Source: Bacillota bacterium
Lineage (GTDB): Bacteria; Bacillota; Clostridia; Lachnospirales; Lachnospiraceae
Direction of reading: 5' to 3'
Assembly (NCBI GenBank): GCA_023442465.1
Contig: JAEZZQ010000021.1
Location: 248,001-312,000 of the forward strand
DNA length: 64,000 bases
Numbering within the stretch: the first letter of the stretch is position 1; each line of letters begins with the position of its first letter. Of the stretch, positions 1 through 7,688 are shown piece by piece. The position numbers were made by a program, and so were the translations under genes. Below the pieces are notes generated by a model. The model worked only from the letters and a program-made list of their open reading frames with translations, did no database searches and was not told the DNA's origin.

Positions 1-1
1 T

Positions 2-70
2 AGATATTTATTCTGTCCTATTTTCGGGCAAATGACAGGAATTGACATAGAAATAAGTATGAAGAAATAG
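2..70 (+). CDS. Possible C-terminal end of an upstream gene (partial)
   Basis: A reading frame is open from the left edge for 22 codons and ends with TAG just before a strong terminator hairpin. The tail ends in ISMKK. No family can be assigned from so short a piece. The placement immediately upstream of a terminator is the only support for it being a real gene end. Confidence 0.3.
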   Translation, partial: RYLFCPIFGQMTGIDIEISMKK

Positions 71-71
71 C

Positions 72-120
72 GGCTCTGGAAACAGAATAATCATTCACAA
101 ATTCTATTTCAGAGCCATTT
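72..120 (+). terminator. Rho-independent terminator
   Basis: Inverted repeat with arms GGCTCTG and CAGAGCC that continue inward as an imperfect AT-rich stem (AGAAT/ATTCT), followed by ATTTTT. It would end transcription entering from the left edge. It lies about 45 bp beyond the 3' end of the convergent DUF5688 gene. Confidence 0.6.
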
Positions 121-165
121 TTCAGTAAATGAATTGATTTGAATTTTAGTTTATGGAACATATTT

Positions 166-1125
166 TTACTTAGCTATTTTATCACAGCGTACCAATTCAT
201 GCCCTATATTATCATATTCATACATATAATCGGACAACCTTTCATCTACGGAAACGTGCATGAGATTGACTTCCTGTACCATCTTTTCCAACTCCCTAAA
301 ATCGATATCCTCAGTTTTCGATAAGATCAACACTTCGTTTGTTGATGACGGGATAACATAGAACGCCCCACCAAGCTGTTTCGCTATCTTCTCTTGTACT
401 TTTGTATTTAAGATACAGGCAGCCCCATTTACCCTTGCTTTATTGGTCAGACAATACATGGTCATCCTGCGCTCCGGCACCATACTTTCAAAAAATCCCC
501 GGATCAATTCTTCCTCTATTTCAAACTGTTTTGCTATATCCGGTATCAGCAGTTCTTTCACCACATCCTGCAGTGGTAAGAATACGGCGGGCATAAGGGA
601 TTCCATATTGGAAAGAGCTGTCTGATGAAAGATTTCCTTGTCTATTCCATATTCAGCTAACAAATTATTATGTATAGTAACGGTAAAACTGCTTGCCTCT
701 CTTTCTTCCAGTATAATCAGGTAAATAACTGCCAAATCTTCTATCTGTGTAAAAGGTTTATTTCTCAGGAAATTCTTATTTTTCTCCGCATTGACCAGTT
801 TACATACAAGCTTGTCTTTTACCTTCTCCCAATCGGTAACGATAGAAACATCGAAATCCTTTGGTATATGGTAATCCATACGGATCTCCGCTATGGATTG
901 GAGAATACTTTTCATGCTTCTGCCATTCTCATAATCTCTAAAATAATCATCCAGACAAATGACAGGTGTCATATTGCTGCCATTTTCACTGATTTGCAGA
1001 CCGTCCAATAGGTAGTCATTATTCTTGACGACCTGGTCAATCTGGATGGTACTATCCGCATATTTTTCTGGTAAGTTCTCTAAAATATGTTTCATTATAT
1101 AATCCTTAAATTCCGTGTAATCCAT
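166..1125 (-). CDS. DUF5688 family protein
   Basis: This 319-aa soluble protein resembles the DUF5688 family, which is abundant in Lachnospiraceae and often found on integrative elements; its function is unknown. The N-terminal half carries the family-like stretch with ICLDDYFRDYENG around residues 56-68. The C-terminal half has the usual MTMYCLTN and YVIPSSTNEV blocks. There is no signal peptide or membrane segment. A GGAGG site lies nine bases upstream of the ATG. It is the last gene of a minus-strand series that includes the DUF932/YqaJ cassette, so it is probably part of the same mobile element. Family assignment is from recalled motifs. Confidence 0.7.
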   Translation of the reverse strand: MDYTEFKDYIMKHILENLPEKYADSTIQIDQVVKNNDYLLDGLQISENGSNMTPVICLDDYFRDYENGRSMKSILQSIAEIRMDYHIPKDFDVSIVTDWEKVKDKLVCKLVNAEKNKNFLRNKPFTQIEDLAVIYLIILEEREASSFTVTIHNNLLAEYGIDKEIFHQTALSNMESLMPAVFLPLQDVVKELLIPDIAKQFEIEEELIRGFFESMVPERRMTMYCLTNKARVNGAACILNTKVQEKIAKQLGGAFYVIPSSTNEVLILSKTEDIDFRELEKMVQEVNLMHVSVDERLSDYMYEYDNIGHELVRCDKIAK

Positions 1126-1306
1126 TTTATCTGTCCTCCGTTAAGACAAAATATACCATTAGGCTGTAGTCTAATGGCATGTCATAAAAATGTCCCAATA
1201 GAGTTGCTTTTTGGCTTTTGGCATGTACCACAGTTCAAAACAACCCTACTGAGAATCTGATGTTATCGTAACTTGCTCCATTCTTCAAAAGTCATTGTCG
1301 TAAGAT

Positions 1307-2095
1307 TTATCCAGCTTCCTGAATCATAGGTTCTATGTCTATTTCTACGGTATTAAATATCTCCAGAAACTGCTTGCCAAATTCTTTTGCATGGACCGCT
1401 TCTTCCGCACTTAAGGTTCTGTCCGATTCAAACTGATATTTGGCATATGGTTTCCCGTCTCTGCTGGTGGCTTTCTCTAATGAAATCTTTGTAACAACGC
1501 TGTTTAGCGGGGTCAGGTTACTTACCAGACGGGTGGTATACTTTAGAAAAAGCATCTTGCTGGACACCGGAATCCGTACCAAAAGCGGAAGGATATTGCT
1601 TGGCCTGAGCAGAAATAAAAGCACCGATTCTTTACAGGCTTTTGCGTTCGATTCCCCATTCTTGGAACCGAAATCATTAAAGGGGCACTGACTACAGGGC
1701 TTTCCGTCATAGGAAACCATGCTGTCAGGACTGGAGCATACCGGAGGGGTCCCTTCCACCGGGTCAGGGGTATCCCAGTAAGCACGGGGCGTGATATAAC
1801 CCAGAATAATTCCGGTCAGTTCTTTTTCGGCTTCTTCTCCGGTCAGTCCGGGAACTGAAAACACTACCGCTCCACCGGAAGGTGACTTCACCAGATCAAA
1901 CAGCGAAAAGGATAATGGCTGGTTCTTTAAGTTCTCTCTAAGAATATCCAGTACCGGGTTGGAAAAGGCAATGTAGTCCGAATGCACTGGGGGAAAGTCC
2001 GTTTCCGGCATTTTTACCAGCGTTCTTTCTTCTGCAGGCGCGGTACTTGCCTTTCTCTTACTAGTTAATTGTTGTTTTAGTTTTGTGTTCTCCAT
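1307..2095 (-). CDS. Four-cysteine protein of the YqaJ recombination cassette
   Basis: A 262-aa protein of unknown function. It lies 13 bp downstream of the YqaJ-type nuclease and is almost certainly co-transcribed with it. Cysteines near residues 120, 134, 137 and 154, around a KPCSQCPFNDFGS block, look like a metal-binding cluster. The remainder is soluble and acidic. An upstream in-frame TTG exists at 2107, but the GGAGG site lies inside that extension, just before the ATG at 2095, so the ATG was chosen. Position next to a phage-type exonuclease suggests a role as a single-strand annealing or DNA-binding partner, but this is inferred from context only. Confidence 0.75.
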   Translation of the reverse strand: MENTKLKQQLTSKRKASTAPAEERTLVKMPETDFPPVHSDYIAFSNPVLDILRENLKNQPLSFSLFDLVKSPSGGAVVFSVPGLTGEEAEKELTGIILGYITPRAYWDTPDPVEGTPPVCSSPDSMVSYDGKPCSQCPFNDFGSKNGESNAKACKESVLLFLLRPSNILPLLVRIPVSSKMLFLKYTTRLVSNLTPLNSVVTKISLEKATSRDGKPYAKYQFESDRTLSAEEAVHAKEFGKQFLEIFNTVEIDIEPMIQEAG

Positions 2096-2108
2096 AATGG
2101 CCTCCAAG

Positions 2109-3056
2109 TCATACCGCTTCTTTTACCGAAAAACGGCGATATGATGTTTTATTTGCATATTTTTTATACAGAACCGGATGTTCTGCTTTCAGGGTTTTGC
2201 TGTCCAATCGTTCCTGGGACATGCTTTTCCAGATAACTCTTTTGTCGGCAATACTGCCGACTTCGTTTTCTCCCATCATCTGCTTTAACAGGTTCTCCGC
2301 TTCCTGCTTCTGCAGCATATATTGTTCCACCTTTTCACAGGCAGCCTCGTATTGAATAATCAGCGGAGAAGCGGTATCCGGCAGCCGGATCTGGGATTGG
2401 GGGATGCTGTCTGGAAATCTCTTTGCCAGAAGACTAGCCGAAGCATTTGTTCCGTCAAGGGGCGGGGGAACCAACGATTCCACATGATTCCAGAAATCCG
2501 CTTCCAGTGGAATCAACAGGGCGATCAACTCCTCATCCCGTTCCACGAACTTCCACCGAAAGGTGTTGCCGCCAATTAATACGGCGATATACGCGCCCCG
2601 GTATCCGGTAACTGCCATATAATGCTGGATCTGTAACAGGTATGCATCGGGCAGGGAATCCTCTTCCCATTCCCCATATTTATAAGCGGAAGCTGTCTTT
2701 GCTTCAAAGATACAGGTTCCATACTCCGGATGTTCACAAATGCCATCCAGATTTGCCTGCATAAAGGGATGTTCTTCACTTTGCAGAAGATAAGGGACCA
2801 GACTGACTTCTATTCCGGTACGTCTGGTAAACTCTGACCGGACCAACGCTTCCAGCCTTGTGCCCCAATAGGCAGCTTCTCCTGCTTCCTGATCAGATAG
2901 CTGGCCGGTCTTTTCCATCCAGAGTTCTACCGGGGATTTATAACGGTTGATGCCGCACACAATGGAAGCATCCGAACCGCCAATCCCTTTTTTTCGATAG
3001 GCAAGCCATTCTTCATAAGACATCTGTTCCGTTGGTGCAATCATAATTGCTGCCAT
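2109..3056 (-). CDS. YqaJ-like viral recombinase / exonuclease
   Basis: A 315-aa member of the YqaJ (lambda-exonuclease-like, PD-(D/E)XK) family. It opens with the family signature GIGGSDASIVCGINRYKSP at about residues 25-43. The core follows: GTRLEALVRSEFTRRTG, then ANLDGI, then the catalytic-type CIFEAKTAS and LLQIQHYMAVTG, matching the D..ExK arrangement. Such nucleases resect double-stranded ends for phage-style recombination. A GAGG site precedes the ATG. It sits between the DUF932 gene (60 bp upstream) and the four-cysteine gene, which suggests a recombination operon of the integrated element. Confidence 0.88.
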   Translation of the reverse strand: MAAIMIAPTEQMSYEEWLAYRKKGIGGSDASIVCGINRYKSPVELWMEKTGQLSDQEAGEAAYWGTRLEALVRSEFTRRTGIEVSLVPYLLQSEEHPFMQANLDGICEHPEYGTCIFEAKTASAYKYGEWEEDSLPDAYLLQIQHYMAVTGYRGAYIAVLIGGNTFRWKFVERDEELIALLIPLEADFWNHVESLVPPPLDGTNASASLLAKRFPDSIPQSQIRLPDTASPLIIQYEAACEKVEQYMLQKQEAENLLKQMMGENEVGSIADKRVIWKSMSQERLDSKTLKAEHPVLYKKYANKTSYRRFSVKEAV

Positions 3057-3116
3057 ATCATAACCTCACTTTCCATACAATAGGGGCATGCAGAAGGAAA
3101 CTGCATACCCCACACA

Positions 3117-4049
3117 TCATGCTGCCAACACCATTTCATAAGCTTTATCAATCAAAGGATTTCCTTCCACGGTCTTGGCGAACATGTTTTCCCGATAATT
3201 GGCAGTGGCTCTGAGCGGCTCGGCATGGGTGGCAAAGTCGGAAACTGCACAGAGAAAGCGATACCCATTTTTTCCCACATGCTTAAGGTCGGGCGCATCA
3301 AAGTAGCGAATCTTTAAATCCTCACGGATACGGGTTATATTTTTTCTGTGAATGTCCGTGGGTGCTTCATCCATAGGAAGCAGCAGGTTGATATACTCCA
3401 TCACTTTCGCATCACTTACTTTTATTTTTGATAACCGGGAGAATTCCGTACCCAGCCTGCCCATGTACTTTTCTGCCAGAAGCAGCGTATTATGCGCTTC
3501 GTCCATTTTTGCTGCTAAATCGCCCACATGGACTGTGGACCATATCCGTTTGGCGGACGATAATGCAATGTTTAAAGTATTTTGGCAAACTACGCGTATG
3601 GGAGTCATAGCTACTTTAATCGCCCCGCTTCCATCATGGGAACTGCTGAATACAAGATAAGGCTCAATTTGTTCTCCCTCAATGATGTATTTATCAGGAA
3701 GCTTGGCAAGAAGCCAGATCTTACGTCCTTCCTGTAGCGAGCCTGCGGTTTCATACTTGACGCCCTCCCCTAAAAGGGCATCGGTAAAGGCAAAGGCTTC
3801 TTCGTTCTGGACCACACGGTAACGGTCGGTGACTACACCGAGGACCTTTTCATCCGTATCCCGGATGTTTGCTTTGTACCCGGGAATCGGGTCGTAAGTA
3901 TCCGTCATGATTTGGCGTTGAATGACCTTCCAGTCAAGTCCCGATACCTGCAGGGCTTCTTCAGAATTTACCGCGGATTCCACACGGATGCCTAAGCCGT
4001 GCCAGGGGGCCGTTCTTGTGTAAAACATTGTTTCTACATTTGCTGCCAT
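3117..4049 (-). CDS. DUF932 phage/plasmid-like protein
   Basis: A 310-aa protein with the features of the DUF932 (phage/plasmid-like, TIGR03299) family: an early YTRTAPWHGLG block, a VTDRYRVVQNEEAFAF block near residue 72 and a PIRVVCQNTLNIAL block around residues 151-164. The function is unknown, but family members recur on plasmids, phages and integrative elements next to recombination genes. An AAGGAG site stands ten bases before the ATG. It is the first gene of the minus-strand cassette with YqaJ and the four-cysteine protein. Confidence 0.85.
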   Translation of the reverse strand: MAANVETMFYTRTAPWHGLGIRVESAVNSEEALQVSGLDWKVIQRQIMTDTYDPIPGYKANIRDTDEKVLGVVTDRYRVVQNEEAFAFTDALLGEGVKYETAGSLQEGRKIWLLAKLPDKYIIEGEQIEPYLVFSSSHDGSGAIKVAMTPIRVVCQNTLNIALSSAKRIWSTVHVGDLAAKMDEAHNTLLLAEKYMGRLGTEFSRLSKIKVSDAKVMEYINLLLPMDEAPTDIHRKNITRIREDLKIRYFDAPDLKHVGKNGYRFLCAVSDFATHAEPLRATANYRENMFAKTVEGNPLIDKAYEMVLAA

Positions 4050-4121
4050 TTTTTTATATCTCCTTTATTTTTTTGTTGGAGGAAAGCTGCCATTTTGTAC
4101 TGTCTGCATTTTCCTTAAAGG

Positions 4122-4153
4122 CAAACAAAGAGCCTCCCCTGGGGAAGCCCTCT
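4122..4153 (-). terminator. Probable terminator
   Basis: Read on the minus strand, CTTCC and GGAGG arms flanked by GAG/CTC form a GC-rich hairpin followed by TTTGTTTG. It starts about 11 bp after the stop of the 38-aa gene and lies upstream of the DUF932 gene. Confidence 0.45.
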
Positions 4154-4163
4154 GTGTACGCTT

Positions 4164-4280
4164 TTATGAAGTTTCACTGTTAGTATCCGATGGGTCGTCC
4201 TTTTCATAAAAGGTCTTTATGACCGTAAGCAACACGGAAACAAACAATAAGACTGCATCAATTAGTTTCTTCTTTTTCAA
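4164..4280 (-). CDS. Small single-span membrane protein (38 aa)
   Basis: A 38-codon frame starts with TTG, seven bases after a GAGGTG ribosome binding site, and ends with TAA. The peptide has a lysine cluster (KKKK), one hydrophobic segment (LIDAVLLFVSVLLTVI) and an acidic tail. This is the layout of small holin-like or toxin-like membrane peptides found on mobile elements. A hairpin terminator follows it. No family is recognised; the ribosome binding site and the clean membrane segment are the support. Confidence 0.45.
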   Translation of the reverse strand: MKKKKLIDAVLLFVSVLLTVIKTFYEKDDPSDTNSETS

Positions 4281-4394
4281 CAGGAAGCACCTCACTCTCT
4301 CTAGGATTACTGGTTTAACATATATAGTTGGAAGGTGGCATTATGCGATGGAGGGGAAAGTGTTCGTCCTTGTGCTGCTATTAGGAGCATCTAC

Positions 4395-4586
4395 TTAGAT
4401 TTTGAAGTTACGTTTACTGTTTAAAGTTACTCTATTGACTGACGGCCGCTTTGGGAACTGCTCAAATGCTTGAAAACCATTCATCCTGCATAGAAAACAC
4501 GGAGCGACAAGTGTGTGAATTTCTCCCGATGGATAGGGACAGTTCGAACAAGGTGGTCTTCTCCTTAATAAGTTACTTTTTCTCAT
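4395..4586 (-). CDS. Small protein with two CxxC pairs
   Basis: A 63-aa frame with cysteines at residues 13, 16, 30 and 33 (CxxC, 13 residues, CxxC), suggesting a zinc-ribbon or zinc-knuckle fold. An AGGAG site stands ten bases upstream of the ATG. The rest of the peptide is basic. No family was recognised. It lies between the two tiny-gene regions of the mobile element and may be a small DNA- or RNA-binding accessory protein, but that is inferred from the cysteines only. Confidence 0.4.
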   Translation of the reverse strand: MRKSNLLRRRPPCSNCPYPSGEIHTLVAPCFLCRMNGFQAFEQFPKRPSVNRVTLNSKRNFKI

Positions 4587-4653
4587 GGTAATATTTCTCC
4601 TGTTCTATGTATTCATCGTGCAGGTAAGAGTGAGATTTTATTTTCTATAAAAT

Positions 4654-4694
4654 ACAGCCACTCTGATAGGAGAAACGCCTACCAGAATGGCTGT
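4654..4694 (-). terminator. Terminator of the 355-aa secreted-protein gene
   Basis: Arms ACAGCCA and TGGCTGT with further pairing inward (TCTG/CAGA) form a hairpin. On the minus strand it is followed by ATTTTAT. It lies 25 bp beyond the stop of the secreted-protein gene at 4719. Confidence 0.65.
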
Positions 4695-4718
4695 TCTAAT
4701 GTCTTTCTATCTAACCCT

Positions 4719-5786
4719 TTAATAAACTAATGCATAGATGCCGAATACGTTGGCAGAGATGGTAATCGTATTTGGGTCAGAGTCCATATCTTCAAATACA
4801 ACGGCATTGCCGTTTGCATCCCGGCAGAGAATGGATACTGTTTTCCCCTGCAAGTTCTTGGGCGTACCAAATACCATTGTAATGGGTTCCTTTGCGTCTT
4901 TTATGGATGCTATGGTTCCCTGTGTGGTAATGGAATACATGTCCGCATGAAAATAAGCCGCTACGGTTTTACTTTGTGCGTCTGCAAGGGCCTTCAAGGC
5001 CTCGTTGACTTCCTTCTTCGTACTGTCACAGAAATAGGCACTGACATTGGTACTTTCATCCGCGATCCCCAGCGCCTGTTTCACATCCGCTTGCAGCGTG
5101 GTAATTGCGGTTCCTTCTACCACCTTGGCCATGTATACGCCATGTATCGTGGAGGTAACGGAACTTCCATCACCGAGAGATACTATGTTAGTAGGAGTTT
5201 CTATCACTGCCTGCACTTCTGAATGATTGCTTGAGGATGGATTGCTTTTATTATTATCAGGTTCTGGGATTTCATTTGGTGTTTCTTCTCCCATTAAAAA
5301 CGCCAGATCATTATCTCTTAGGGCTTGTTCTCCGGTGTTTACTACTATCATTGATTTATGAATGACCTCGGCTATTTCTGGATACGATGTTTCCAAACCT
5401 GCATCCTGTCCCATTTCAGCAACAATTGTTCCGGCAATGTAATTCACCCAGACACGGATATCTTGTACATATTTTCCCCAAGTCACCTTATCAACATCGG
5501 TCGGCATATTATCTAAATCCGAAGCCATGATATCCAGCTCCTGCGCCATGATATCCCAGCTATTCATGCCAACACTATCCCCTCTTGGATTGGTAACAGT
5601 ATCCGACATAGGAAACACCTGTCCTACACTGACGCATTGATTTACCGAATTCTCTAAGTCCTTAATCGCGGTAGATACCTCGCTTTTTCCAGCAGCATTT
5701 ACCGGAAAAACCGAGACAGTAAATAAAACGATTACTGTTAAGAAAGAAGCAAAGATTCTTTCTTTTTGTTTTACTCCATTTTTCAT
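4719..5786 (-). CDS. Secreted protein of unknown function
   Basis: A 355-aa protein with a typical signal peptide: basic KNGVKQKER, hydrophobic FASFLTVIVLFTVSVF, then PVNAAG as a likely cleavage site near residue 32. The mature part is helical and acidic in the first half. A serine/asparagine-rich linker (SNPSSSNHS) follows around residues 181-190. The C-terminal beta-rich part ends in ISANVFGIYALVY, as in surface-exposed domains of Clostridia. No lipobox or sortase motif is seen. An AAGGAG site precedes the ATG. The leader resembles that of the neighbouring secreted-protein gene at 5895-6635. No family name can be given. Confidence 0.75.
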   Translation of the reverse strand: MKNGVKQKERIFASFLTVIVLFTVSVFPVNAAGKSEVSTAIKDLENSVNQCVSVGQVFPMSDTVTNPRGDSVGMNSWDIMAQELDIMASDLDNMPTDVDKVTWGKYVQDIRVWVNYIAGTIVAEMGQDAGLETSYPEIAEVIHKSMIVVNTGEQALRDNDLAFLMGEETPNEIPEPDNNKSNPSSSNHSEVQAVIETPTNIVSLGDGSSVTSTIHGVYMAKVVEGTAITTLQADVKQALGIADESTNVSAYFCDSTKKEVNEALKALADAQSKTVAAYFHADMYSITTQGTIASIKDAKEPITMVFGTPKNLQGKTVSILCRDANGNAVVFEDMDSDPNTITISANVFGIYALVY

Positions 5787-5824
5787 TTCTCTTTCTCCTT
5801 TTTGTATGTTTTTTATTTATTTTA

Positions 5825-5851
5825 TAATGTAATTCAGAATGAATTACATTA
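5825..5851. repeat. Perfect inverted repeat between two secreted-protein genes
   Basis: Eleven-base arms TAATGTAATTC and GAATTACATTA surround a five-base loop. The site is about 45 bp after the stop of the gene at 5895 and about 40 bp before the start of the gene at 5786, both on the minus strand. It could be a terminator for the first or an operator of the second. There is no clear T-run, so an operator or mRNA hairpin is equally possible. Confidence 0.5.
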
Positions 5852-5894
5852 AGCAGAAGTTATGTTGTCTATAGTTACTTACATAATATTCAAT

Positions 5895-6635
5895 TTACCA
5901 TGCAACGCCGTCCGTAATATACCATATGTCTTTCTGGCCTTTTCCGTCTTTTTCCATTCTCCAAACTTCAGAAATCTTATCGAAGGAATATTTCACATTC
6001 CAGTTTACGGTTCCATTACCTTCACTTGCTGTAAATGTGCTGTTTGCAGCATCTACACTGATTACAAATACAGCATGAGGTGCGTATTCAGATCCATCAT
6101 TCAGCCATACCACGTCATTTGCTTTAACAGTGTTTTTATCCGTTGATATTACAGCGTGGTATTTCCAGACATTGCTGTCATTTAATCCCTGCACCGTGTC
6201 CGATACCAGCCATGCCCATCCAAGGGAACCATAAGTTCTGCTGCCGGTATTCTTTCTACCACGACCATTCTCATCGAATGCTTCAGCAACTTCATACAAG
6301 CTGCTGGAGTTCCATGTTGTGCCGTCTGGATACTGTGACTTAAGTGTATCTATGGCAGAGTTTGTAGCAGTACTTGCTTTTGCTGCCGAAGCTGCTGTTG
6401 AATCGGCGGTTGCTTTACGCCCTTCCTTTTTACCATACTCTACATAATGCTGGTATAATTTTTCGGTAGTTTTTCCATAGACATTAACAACATCCGGATT
6501 GTTTTCTGCATAATATTGTGGGTCAAAAGTTACGCCATCAGACATAGTTTGTGTAGCGGCATATGTCGATATCGCGGAGACATTAAAAACAAATACAAGA
6601 ATTAGAACCATTAAAGATAATTTCATTTTTTTCAT
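5895..6635 (-). CDS. Secreted protein with NlpC/P60-like fold, nucleophile position Ser
   Basis: A 246-aa protein with a signal peptide (MKKMKLSLMVLILVFVFNVS, cleavage near residue 26). Residues about 36-80 form the motif FDPQYYAENNPDV followed by LYQHYVEYGKKEGR, a module repeated in many Lachnospiraceae surface proteins. The C-terminal part (about 100-240) resembles secreted cysteine-peptidase-like domains of the NlpC/P60-CHAP type. It has a YPDGTTW start, GSLGWAWLVSD where relatives have GC..FA..LSD, and PHAVFVISV as the likely His block. The nucleophile position is therefore Ser rather than Cys, so the domain may be inactive. An AAAGGA site lies before the ATG. Domain assignment is tentative. 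Confidence 0.65.
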   Translation of the reverse strand: MKKMKLSLMVLILVFVFNVSAISTYAATQTMSDGVTFDPQYYAENNPDVVNVYGKTTEKLYQHYVEYGKKEGRKATADSTAASAAKASTATNSAIDTLKSQYPDGTTWNSSSLYEVAEAFDENGRGRKNTGSRTYGSLGWAWLVSDTVQGLNDSNVWKYHAVISTDKNTVKANDVVWLNDGSEYAPHAVFVISVDAANSTFTASEGNGTVNWNVKYSFDKISEVWRMEKDGKGQKDIWYITDGVAW

Positions 6636-6944
6636 AATAATTTCCTTTCATTTTTGTATGTTTGTTATTTTGAACTTGAATATATTGTAGAGATAATAAT
6701 GATGTAAAATCACTTGGGTATTAAATATTGCAATATTCTACATACCTATTCTTCTTAAGAATTGTTTACCGACTGGTAATCATTGCTTTTTCTATTTATC
6801 ATTTATTTTATGATGATAATATCTGTAGGGCATTTCCTTTACATTGCTATTATATCCCAAATACCCCATATAGTCAATAATAATACCCCCTTCAGATGTT
6901 TAATGCTTTTTCATATTAAGTATACAATAGTAAGGGGTGATTAT

Positions 6945-7280
6945 ATGGACTATAAGAGGTTAGGCAATAGAATTCGTGAAGAACGACAAAGATTACATTT
7001 AACACAAGCTGCTTTGGCAGAAGCGATTGATATATCTGACACTTATATGGGGGCGATTGAACGTGGTGAGCGAAGCCTCACGCTGGAAACTTTAGTGAGG
7101 CTTGTCAATAGGCTGGGCGTAAGCGTTGACTATATGCTGGCTGATTCTGTATCTGACAGTGATTCCAATATAATGGAGCAGTTTAAACAGATTATTGACG
7201 GTCATTCATTGGAACAGAAGCAATTAGCACTCAATGTGTTACGCACAATGTTTTCCTACTTTGAGAATGAGGTCAAATAA
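6945..7280 (+). CDS. Cro/CI-type HTH transcriptional regulator
   Basis: A 111-aa protein whose first 70 residues are a classic HTH_3 domain (GNRIREERQRLHLTQAALAE, then TYMGAIERGERSLTLETLVRL). A helical C-terminal tail may allow dimerisation. The ATG at 6945 was chosen over upstream in-frame starts because AAGGGGTG lies seven bases before it and homology begins there. It is encoded just before a convergent small gene and the ParB-like gene. A regulator of element genes is the likely role, inferred from context. Confidence 0.85.
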   Translation: MDYKRLGNRIREERQRLHLTQAALAEAIDISDTYMGAIERGERSLTLETLVRLVNRLGVSVDYMLADSVSDSDSNIMEQFKQIIDGHSLEQKQLALNVLRTMFSYFENEVK

Positions 7281-7285
7281 GAGCA

Positions 7286-7498
7286 CTACTTCAGTTCAAC
7301 TTTTCCTATCCGGAGATTTCTTATGAAGTCAATGTCATCAGTCAGTCTCTGCACCGCAAAATTAACAAGCAAATTAATAGATGTTGAGTATTCAATGGAC
7401 AGTATATTCAGCCTGTCAAATAACAGTGGATTTAATATATGGATAATAATCTCCATTTCTTCGTTGCTTATTGTTGTATTCTCTAAAATTTTTGACAT
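7286..7498 (-). CDS. Small helical protein of the mobile element
   Basis: A 70-aa helical protein starting MSKILENTTISNEEME. The start at 7498 is supported by an AGGAGGAG site five bases upstream; a longer frame to 7534 would place that site inside the gene. It converges on the HTH regulator with only five bases between stops. No family is recognised and no membrane segment is seen. Confidence 0.6.
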   Translation of the reverse strand: MSKILENTTISNEEMEIIIHILNPLLFDRLNILSIEYSTSINLLVNFAVQRLTDDIDFIRNLRIGKVELK

Positions 7499-7588
7499 AG
7501 TTCTCCTCCTGAAATAATGTAATTGCCTAGCCAATCGTTGATTGGTGATTTAGTATATTATCAATATATTATATATAAATGAAGATAT

Positions 7589-7629
7589 ATGAAATACTTT
7601 ATTCTCACACTCGATGTGGGATATTTCAT
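7589..7629. repeat. Long hairpin upstream of the ParB-like gene
   Basis: Nested inverted repeat: outer arms ATGAAATA and TATTTCAT, inner arms TCTCACA and TGTGGGA (one G-T pair), loop CTCGA. It lies 60 bp before the ParB-like start. It could be a parS-like site or a leader hairpin. No T-run follows on either strand, which argues against a simple terminator. Confidence 0.5.
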
Positions 7630-7688
7630 TGATTCTTTTGCTGCTACGCTTAAAGAAATAAAAATGATAAGGGACGAATAAATGAGTT

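Noticed and set aside
139..324. Plus-strand frame opposite the DUF5688 gene
   Set aside because: It lies antisense to the well-supported DUF5688 gene end, has no ribosome binding site and no family likeness.
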